This document shows, one piece after another, positions 58,671 to 64,000 of a DNA stretch of 64,000 nucleotides. This DNA is from a virus: positions 23,201 through 87,200 of the IMG/VR virus record IMGVR_UViG_3300035157_000753; one strand, written 5' to 3'. How positions within the stretch are numbered: position 1 is the stretch's first letter; the number at the start of each line of letters is the position of its first letter. The notes under the pieces were generated by a model, which saw only the letters and a list, made by a program, of their open reading frames with translations, ran no database searches and was not told the DNA's origin. The translations under genes and the position numbers were made by a program.

Positions 58671-58834
58671 TAACGCTTACGTTTCTGTTCCTCTATTCGC
58701 TCCCTTTCTTTTTGTAAGTGAGCAGATAACAAATTCACGTATACTTCCCGTTCCCACGGGATCATATCATTAATATCAGTCAAGCTATATTTATGGTGTT
58801 GGACCAATGCAAAATTGGTTTGAAAGAAGGTCAT
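58670..58834 (-). CDS. Small protein next to gp26 (possible gp51-like)
   Basis: The 54-residue product MTFFQTNFALVQHHKYSLTD continues INDMIPWEREVYVNLLSAHL and a charged helical end. The DINDMIPWEREVYVxLL motif is found in short phage proteins from the gp26/gp51 or tail-chaperone position. T4 gp51, which assists hub assembly, is larger (249 residues), so the identity is uncertain. The stop shares one base with the M23 protein start (TAATG). Its start is 21 bp after the gp26 stop. Confidence 0.5.
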   Translation of the reverse strand: MTFFQTNFALVQHHKYSLTDINDMIPWEREVYVNLLSAHLQKERERIEEQKRKR

Positions 58835-58854
58835 CAGGCCCTCATTGAAGAGGG

Positions 58855-59553
58855 CTATCCGAAAAAACTCACTAGACCCTCTATTACCACATCATTAGTA
58901 ACTCCTGTATTATGATTTTTAACCTTTAAACTATGCTTAAGGCTAGGCATTGTATTAAAGAATACCTGAATCTTATCAAACTGAGAGGCAGTTAGTGTTT
59001 CAACCCATTCCCTTGCTTCGTTAAAAGTAAAAGTACCTGCTGATTCCTTCCCAACATAAACATTCTTAATACACTTAGCTACTAAATCATATGGATCTAC
59101 TTCATCTTCTGAGAAGTTAACCTTAGAGAAATACTCTAAATTTGGATATCTCATCTCAATAGTAACATCATTCTCAAGTTTAACTAGATTACTATGACCT
59201 TCTGGGAACTGTACCTTAACATCATCTACCAAGAAATTAACATTAACTTCAGTCTCACCATCATCAGGACATGTAATCTTCAGTTCAAGTTTTTCACTAA
59301 TTGATCTAGCACGTATTTGAAGAAATAGATACTCAATATCAAACAAAGCAAGATCATCTATCCTTATTCTAGTATTGATACAATTTTTTAATATAGTCTT
59401 AATTGCTTCTAAAATCTGTTCTTCGTCTTGCGATTCTAACGCAATAATCAAAACCTTCTGTTCTTTTACCAAGAAGGGTCTGTATTTAATTTTCTTTTTT
59501 GTAGAAGGCACCACCAACTCATAGGTTGGTGTAACAATTTCAGGTAACGGCAT
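58855..59553 (-). CDS. 26: Baseplate hub subunit gp26
   Basis: The 232-residue product fits gp26 (T4: 208). The N-terminus (MPLPEIVTPTYELVVPSTKK, then IKYRPFLVKEQKVLIIALES) and ELKITCPDDGETEVNVNFLV with MRYPNLEYFS are typical of the T4-type hub family. In T4 gp26 helps complete the central hub. It lies 18 bp after gp54 and just before the small possible gp51-like gene. Confidence 0.85.
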   Translation of the reverse strand: MPLPEIVTPTYELVVPSTKKKIKYRPFLVKEQKVLIIALESQDEEQILEAIKTILKNCINTRIRIDDLALFDIEYLFLQIRARSISEKLELKITCPDDGETEVNVNFLVDDVKVQFPEGHSNLVKLENDVTIEMRYPNLEYFSKVNFSEDEVDPYDLVAKCIKNVYVGKESAGTFTFNEAREWVETLTASQFDKIQVFFNTMPSLKHSLKVKNHNTGVTNDVVIEGLVSFFG

Positions 59554-59571
59554 AATTTATGTTCCTAGTGA

Positions 59572-60357
59572 TTAAGCTCCAGATGGCCACTGGAATTGGA
59601 AAGTTTGATACTCATAATAAAAACCAACAGACACTCTAACTAACTCAGACTGTCCACTATTATAAGGTACAGAAGACATTGAATATGGATATGCATTTTC
59701 TAATCTTGCTTTAAATGAAACATCATACTTCTTAGGTCTTTTATCAACGTTTTTAGCTGCCTTAGCATCCCATACTGATTCTTTTGGTACTCCAAACTTT
59801 TCAAGTTTGTTTATAGTTATACCACATGTATAATCATCATAATATTGTTGAGCATATGCTTTATGCTTATTCTTATGATAATTTGAATTAACAGAATAAA
59901 GAGTATCCTGTTCTTGGGCAGCAGCTGCATCCCTAAATCCCAAATGCCAATTTCCCATGATCATATCTTGCCATGCCCTAAAGAATGACAAGGGAGTGGA
60001 ATTTAAGTCACAATAAAACTGTACATCTAGCTCATTATATACTTTACCAGATACCATCTTCTGTGTCAACCCTTTATGGGGTGACTTAATATCAGATGCA
60101 GTCATATCAACACCAGGTATCTGAATCTCACTACAGAGCATATTTAATTTATAATTTCCAGCATTAACAGGATCGGCGGCCGCCGACACATTCTGACCAT
60201 ATCTCGTACCCATATTGGCCATTACGAAACTTGAAAACTGTGGAGTTGGTTCAATGTCAAAAGAATAAAGATTGGATGCGGATATACCCTTACCCAATAT
60301 CTGATTCGTGAAATTATCAATAGTGAACTTATCCTTTGGGTCTATCCTCTTTGACAT
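59572..60357 (-). CDS. 54: Baseplate-tail tube initiator gp54
   Basis: The 261-residue product has a tail-tube-like pattern: LNMLCSEIQIPGVDMTASDI near residues 70-89, YNELDVQFYCDLNSTPLSFF and RAWQDMIMG near 105-140, and LVRVSVGFYYEYQTF near the end. gp54 binds the hub and starts polymerisation of gp19. The size (T4: 320) and its position divergent from gp4 match cyanophage gp54; gp48 is assigned separately at 61224. Its late promoter overlaps the gp4 start codon. Confidence 0.7.
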   Translation of the reverse strand: MSKRIDPKDKFTIDNFTNQILGKGISASNLYSFDIEPTPQFSSFVMANMGTRYGQNVSAAADPVNAGNYKLNMLCSEIQIPGVDMTASDIKSPHKGLTQKMVSGKVYNELDVQFYCDLNSTPLSFFRAWQDMIMGNWHLGFRDAAAAQEQDTLYSVNSNYHKNKHKAYAQQYYDDYTCGITINKLEKFGVPKESVWDAKAAKNVDKRPKKYDVSFKARLENAYPYSMSSVPYNSGQSELVRVSVGFYYEYQTFQFQWPSGA

Positions 60358-60362
60358 AAATA
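60355..60362 (+). promoter_or_regulatory. Late promoter for gp4, overlapping the gp54 start codon
   Basis: CATAAATA on the plus strand lies 27 bp before the gp4 ATG. Its first three bases are the reverse complement of the gp54 start codon. One mismatch from TATAAATA, but cyanophage late promoters tolerate a variable first base. Confidence 0.7.
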
Positions 60363-60384
60363 TTTTCTATGGTGTGACCTCTTT

Positions 60385-60392
60385 TATTTATG
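60385..60392 (-). promoter_or_regulatory. Late promoter for gp54, overlapping the gp4 start codon
   Basis: The minus strand reads CATAAATA, 27 bp before the gp54 ATG. The CAT is the complement of the gp4 start codon. With the plus-strand element at 60355 it forms a mirror-like divergent pair. Confidence 0.7.
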
Positions 60393-60830
60393 CCCTCATA
60401 TAAAGGAAAATACAAGGTACGAAACTACCGTAAGTATAAGGGAGACCCCACTGAGGTTGTCTACCGTTCCCTTTGGGAAAAGAAATTCATGGATTATTGC
60501 GATTCTAGCAAGAATATCCTAGAGTGGTCAAGTGAAGAATATGTTATACCATATAAAGATCCTGTACAAAAGAAGTGGAGAAGATATTTTCCAGATTTCT
60601 ATATGAAAGTACGGGAAGCAAATGGAAAGATATCCAAATACTTAGTTGAGGTTAAACCAAAAAGACAGGTCGATGGTCCTAAACCTCAAAAAAGAAAAAC
60701 CAAACAATATATAACTGAGGTAATGACATATGCCACCAACAAGGCAAAGTGGGAAGCAGCAGAGCAATACTGCAGGGACAGGCTTTGGAAGTTCAAGCTC
60801 ATCACTGAAGTCGAGCTCAAAATTTACTAG
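60390..60830 (+). CDS. 4: Head completion protein gp4
   Basis: The 146-residue product matches gp4 (T4 gp4 = gp50/65, 150 residues). MPSYKGKYKVRNYRKYKGDP, then SLWEKKFMDYCD, YFPDFYMKVREANGKISKYL and VEVKPKRQ are typical. The D...E-V-K pattern (PDFY...LVEVKPK) is a PD-(D/E)XK nuclease-like core, in line with the idea that gp4 trims packaged DNA ends and closes the head. It is the first of four plus-strand late genes. Confidence 0.9.
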   Translation: MPSYKGKYKVRNYRKYKGDPTEVVYRSLWEKKFMDYCDSSKNILEWSSEEYVIPYKDPVQKKWRRYFPDFYMKVREANGKISKYLVEVKPKRQVDGPKPQKRKTKQYITEVMTYATNKAKWEAAEQYCRDRLWKFKLITEVELKIY

Positions 60831-61224
60831 TCTGATTCAAAGTTTAAAAGGAAAATCAATAACTAAGACCAAATTACGAGATACAGTATTCAATAGATTA
60901 TTAGATGATGCTGTTGAAACTCCAGAAGAAGGTAAGTATTACTTCTTTGACTATGATCCAAAATTCAAAAGTGTATTGAAAGAATGGGATCAATTTCCTC
61001 TCATCAAAGTACTTGAAGTTAAAGGTAATATATACTTGGGTGCGAATCTACATTACATTAAAAGCAATGCTAGATTAAGTGCGATAAATAATAAGAAGTA
61101 TCCTGCTGAAACTCTACACTATTACATACCTAAGAATGCTGACGACATTTTCTTTGAGGTATCTGAAGAGGATATACAAGTACTAAGTCAACTACCCCTA
61201 GAGAAATTTCATCGTAACAAGTAA
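60730..61224 (+). CDS. Conserved-type protein between gp4 and gp48, function unknown
   Basis: The 164-residue product begins MPPTRQSGKQQSNTAGTGFG, with a Ser/Lys-rich stretch (SSSSSLKSSSKFTSLIQSLK). The ordered part has VETPEEGKYYFFDYDPKFKS, LKEWDQFPLIKVLEVKGNIY, LGANLHYIKSNARLSAINNK and ETLHYYIPK. The motif D-FPL...LG-NLHY recurs in T4-like phages near head-completion genes. It could be a relative of DNA-end protector gp2, which neighbours gp4 in T4, but I cannot confirm that. It overlaps the gp4 coding end by 101 bases; an in-frame non-ATG start further downstream is the alternative. Confidence 0.6.
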   Translation: MPPTRQSGKQQSNTAGTGFGSSSSSLKSSSKFTSLIQSLKGKSITKTKLRDTVFNRLLDDAVETPEEGKYYFFDYDPKFKSVLKEWDQFPLIKVLEVKGNIYLGANLHYIKSNARLSAINNKKYPAETLHYYIPKNADDIFFEVSEEDIQVLSQLPLEKFHRNK

Positions 61225-62483
61225 TGACTGCAGGAAATCATGCATACCCTAGGACAATAACCCAGATTCCATATGCATCATTTATGAGAATTACTAAATG
61301 GTCATATAATAAAGGTATGGCTGAAGTTGGTGCAGCTCAGAATGATGCTTTAGGATCTATACAAAATAGTGGTCTTGTAAAAGATGTAGCAGATGGATTG
61401 AGCAATAATGCAAAATGGGCATACGGAATAGGTGGCAACCCATATGCAAAAGATTTTAAAGATAAAGAAGGAAACGTACTAACTGGAGAAGCTGAACAAG
61501 CAGCTGCCATCGAACTAGCAAGGCAAAGAAATCGTAGTGTTGCTAATGGAAATAGTACTTTCAGAGCTGGTGTGGAGGATGTTAAGTTTGAAGACACAAC
61601 TACTGATGAAGAGTACTTAAAAATGCCATTTGAGGGTAGACAAGGTAAAATGACTACCCTTGAAGAAACTTTAGCCAAGAAAAATAAAGTAAGGGAATTT
61701 AATGATGCTGGATATAAACAAAAACACTGTAATTTAGCACTACCAAATGAATTTCAATACCAATATGGTGCTAACTGGGGCAATACCTTTAAGTTAGGTA
61801 CGATGGCTCTATTAGCTGATGATCCAAAACGTGCTGCTACTGTTGGTGGTTTGGGTGGTATTCTTGGTGCAGGTGGAGGATACCTTAAAGGTCTTATTAA
61901 AGACAGTGGCACAGGAAAGGATAGTACATTAGCAAGACTATCAGAAGGATTCGGATCAGGTGCTAAAAAAGCTACTGACTTATGGAATGTCAACTCAACT
62001 ATTACAGACCCAACTAATATTGTTGGTCTAGCTGGATTAGCACCTAATGAGAATGCTATACAGTTCTTTAAAAAGATGGAGTTTAGACAATTTGAACTAA
62101 ACTTTGAATTTGCAGCAAGAAATAAAGATGAATCTAAGGATATTCAAGACATTATTAAATGGTTCAAAATAGGTATGCACCCAGTATCACAAGATCCACT
62201 AGGTAAAGGTAGTGGAGTGTTACTTGGTTTCCCAGATGTATTTGTATTAGAACCTCAGTTTGTACCAGTAGGAAAAGCAGGAGTAGTACAAAAATCAGAA
62301 CCCCACAAAATGATGCCAAAAACAAAACTTTGTGCTTTGGCTAGTTTAAGTGTTAATGCCACTCCTTTCGGAACAGTAAATACTGTTCATGATGGTACTA
62401 TACCACTCATCACCGTTACTATGAGATTCAATGAACTAACTGCTCTAACCAGATCAGATTTCTTAAACGACGAATTATTCTAA
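61224..62483 (+). CDS. 48: Baseplate tail tube cap gp48
   Basis: The 419-residue product is near the size of T4 gp48 (364). The C-terminal region (FEFAARNKDESKDIQDIIKW, FPDVFVLEPQFVPVG, LCALASLSVNATPFGTVNTV, ITVTMRFNELTALTRSD) is the tube-like domain shared by gp48, gp54 and gp19. The N-terminus (YPRTITQIPYASFMRITKWS) and central glycine-rich segment (GGLGGILGAGGGYLKG) are common in cyanophage gp48. It overlaps both neighbours by one base, giving TAATG junctions. Confidence 0.8.
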   Translation: MTAGNHAYPRTITQIPYASFMRITKWSYNKGMAEVGAAQNDALGSIQNSGLVKDVADGLSNNAKWAYGIGGNPYAKDFKDKEGNVLTGEAEQAAAIELARQRNRSVANGNSTFRAGVEDVKFEDTTTDEEYLKMPFEGRQGKMTTLEETLAKKNKVREFNDAGYKQKHCNLALPNEFQYQYGANWGNTFKLGTMALLADDPKRAATVGGLGGILGAGGGYLKGLIKDSGTGKDSTLARLSEGFGSGAKKATDLWNVNSTITDPTNIVGLAGLAPNENAIQFFKKMEFRQFELNFEFAARNKDESKDIQDIIKWFKIGMHPVSQDPLGKGSGVLLGFPDVFVLEPQFVPVGKAGVVQKSEPHKMMPKTKLCALASLSVNATPFGTVNTVHDGTIPLITVTMRFNELTALTRSDFLNDELF

Positions 62484-63100
62484 TGTTACTCAAGAACCTA
62501 CCAGATCTATTCTATAATATAGCTAAGTCTCCTGTAGATGTTCATTTGCTTCATGCAAAGAATCTATGGCAAAGATCTGAGGTATTGCCAGAATTCATTA
62601 ATAGTATTACTTTGTTTGATGAGTACATTGTAAGAAACGGTGAAACTCCAGAAACTATTTCAAATGGAATCTATGGTACTCCATTTTATAATTGGACACT
62701 TCTGATCGCTAATGATATAGTAAATTACTATGAGCAATGGCCAAAATCAACTTTACATCTGAATCAGTTTGTAAGTAACAAATATAAAAACCCACAAGCA
62801 ACAAAGCACTATGTGACTACTGAAGTCAAAAACACTGCTGGTAATATAATTATTCCAGCAGGAAAAGTAGTACCATCAAACTACTCAGTAAGTTATATTG
62901 ATAATGGTATTAATGTTACAGCGAATCCAGTCGTATCCATTACCAATTATCAATATGAAGAGGAGATTAATGGTAGGAAAGAAAAAATTAAAATCATACG
63001 TCCTAGTCTCATAGCAGACTTCGTTGAAACGTATTATAGACGAATTAATAAAAATGGTATTATGACCGTTGCTAACACGGCATTTGAGATAAAAATGTAA
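62483..63100 (+). CDS. 53: Baseplate wedge subunit gp53
   Basis: The 205-residue product matches gp53 (T4: 196). YNIAKSPVDVHLLHAKNLWQ near the N-terminus, FDEYIVRNGETPETISNGIY and TPFYNWTLLIANDIVNYYEQ and WP near residues 50-90 form the conserved LysM-like domain, and VETYYRRINKNGIM lies near the end. gp53 fastens adjacent wedges around the hub. It ends the plus-strand operon before a bidirectional terminator. Confidence 0.88.
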   Translation: MLLKNLPDLFYNIAKSPVDVHLLHAKNLWQRSEVLPEFINSITLFDEYIVRNGETPETISNGIYGTPFYNWTLLIANDIVNYYEQWPKSTLHLNQFVSNKYKNPQATKHYVTTEVKNTAGNIIIPAGKVVPSNYSVSYIDNGINVTANPVVSITNYQYEEEINGRKEKIKIIRPSLIADFVETYYRRINKNGIMTVANTAFEIKM

Positions 63101-63102
63101 AC

Positions 63103-63140
63103 ATAAAAAAAATACCCCGAATTTTTTTCGGGGTATTTTG
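63103..63140. terminator. Bidirectional terminator between gp53 and gp32
   Basis: AATACCCCGA (63111-63120) and TCGGGGTATT (63128-63137) form a perfect 10-bp stem. The minus strand continues with eight T (for gp32), the plus strand with a shorter T-containing tail (for gp53). Confidence 0.85.
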
Positions 63141-63157
63141 GTATTATAAAGTCGAAT

Positions 63158-64000
63158 TTAGTCTTCGTTAGCTAATTTAGCGAAAAAAGATAGTGTATCG
63201 TCTTCACCTGAAGGTGTAGGAGTTGGAGTGCCTGGTACATCGGGTCTACCCTGTACTGTTGGAGTTACCTCTTCCTCAAACTGCTCCTGCTCAACCTGCT
63301 TCTTATATCCACCTTTAAGAGTTCTCTCAAGACGCTCACGAAGTTCATCGTAAGACTTGAACTGATCCTCAGCAGTGAATGCAGAGAGGCTGTGCTCTTG
63401 CTTCCAGATTGTCTCTAACTCTTTGTCAGAGAAGTCACCTAGAGTTGATGATTTATCAAACTCAGACTTATCATAGTTCCAGAAACCTGCGACCTTAGTG
63501 ATCTTGAGTTTGAAGTCAGCACCCTTCCATAGATCGAAAGGATTTACTGGTTGCTCATCCTCAAATGCTGGTTGCATTGATTCCATCACCTTATCAAAGA
63601 TCTTCTTACCATAACGGTATAGGAAGACTTTACCCTCATTCTCAGGGTTTGCACTATCCTTAACAACATAAATGTTGCTATAATAGTTTAACTTACGTTT
63701 CTGGTTACGTGCTTGAGTTCTTTCAGCAGAACCTTCACCACCAGAATTCCAGAGTTCCCTGTTCAAGTCAGAAACAGGATCCTTTTTACCTAAAGTCGTT
63801 AGACTATTCTCAATATACCATCCACCTGGTCCTTGGAAGGCATGTGTCCAAACTTGTGCCCATGGAAGGTCTTCTCCATCGGGTGCAGGAAGGAATCTGA
63901 TTACAGCGTAACCATTTCCTGCTTTGTCCACCTCTGGTTTCCAGAGACGCTCATCAGGACCTGACTTCTCAGTTTTATTTAAGTTGTCAGCCTTAGCGAG
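63158..64000 (-). CDS. 32: Single-stranded DNA-binding protein gp32 (5' part outside window)
   Basis: The frame is open to the window edge, so the true start lies beyond 64000. LWKPEVDKAGNGYAVIRFLP and GPGGWYIENSLTTLGKKDPV match the core of gp32, which coats single-stranded DNA in replication, recombination and repair. NRELWNSGGEGSAERTQARN, KRKLNYYSNIYVVKD and FDLWKGADFKLKI continue the OB-fold region. The C-terminal tail is acidic at the end (SGEDDTLSFFAKLANED), as needed for binding other replication proteins. The zinc-type Cys/His loop of T4 is not evident in this part. Confidence 0.93.
   Translation of the reverse strand, partial: LAKADNLNKTEKSGPDERLWKPEVDKAGNGYAVIRFLPAPDGEDLPWAQVWTHAFQGPGGWYIENSLTTLGKKDPVSDLNRELWNSGGEGSAERTQARNQKRKLNYYSNIYVVKDSANPENEGKVFLYRYGKKIFDKVMESMQPAFEDEQPVNPFDLWKGADFKLKITKVAGFWNYDKSEFDKSSTLGDFSDKELETIWKQEHSLSAFTAEDQFKSYDELRERLERTLKGGYKKQVEQEQFEEEVTPTVQGRPDVPGTPTPTPSGEDDTLSFFAKLANED

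Noticed and set aside
58779-58790. CATAAATA on the minus strand within the 54-residue gene as a late promoter for the M23 gene
   Set aside because: It lies about 110 bp before the start and inside a coding gene; possible but not supported enough to list.

Overview
The window is a stretch of a T4-like marine cyanophage genome (a cyanomyovirus infecting Synechococcus or Prochlorococcus). The evidence is a cyanophage-type set of T4 baseplate and tail genes (gp25, gp6, gp7-like, gp8, a DUF4815 protein, gp26, gp27-like, gp5-like, gp48, gp53, gp54, gp4, gp32), T4-type late promoters (TATAAATA/CATAAATA), very long fibre genes, a CpeT-like bilin-lyase relative and many small overlapping genes. No photosystem gene is present. 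Most genes lie on the minus strand, so transcription mainly runs from high to low coordinates.

Layout. 1-22.1 kb: outer baseplate operon, read gp25 > gp6 > a giant 4796-residue gp7-like protein > gp8 > a DUF4815 protein that leaves the window. 22.2-24.7 kb: small genes including a PAAR spike tip and a SET-domain protein. 24.7-29.1 kb: an accessory island of very small genes with near-consensus sigma70 promoters and their own terminators. Its centre (26.2-28.4 kb) holds plus-strand mini-operons that look like morons and share an imperfect palindromic repeat. 29.2-39.1 kb: minus-strand accessory genes, with a tRNA-Thr(UGU), a D12-class adenine methylase beside a likely PD-(D/E)XK nuclease, a second DNA methylase of SPPY type, three 2OG-Fe(II) oxygenase-like proteins, a zinc-peptidase-like protein, tiny membrane proteins and a paralogous pair. 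39.1-47.7 kb: fibres and adhesins, including a glycine-rich gp38-like protein and a 1523-residue structural protein. 47.7-50.3 kb: a tightly overlapping metabolic-looking cluster (acyl carrier protein, 2OG oxygenase, unknown protein, CpeT-like). 50.3-60.4 kb: central hub (spike beta-helix, gp5 OB-fold protein without lysozyme, gp27-like, an M23 peptidase protein, gp26, gp54). 60.4-63.1 kb: divergent plus-strand genes gp4, an unknown protein, gp48 and gp53. 63.1-64 kb: a bidirectional terminator and the C-terminal part of gp32.

How it works together. The structural genes would build a complete baseplate with hub, spike, tip and receptor-binding fibres. Cell-wall cleavage appears to have moved from gp5 to a separate M23 protein. 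The accessory genes suggest DNA modification, possible restriction, and modification of proteins or small molecules. The parts I consider most worth testing are the ACP/oxygenase/CpeT cluster, the methylase-nuclease neighbourhood, the 13-fold repeat in the gp7-like protein and the plus-strand moron island. All calls come from reading the sequence; no database search was run.
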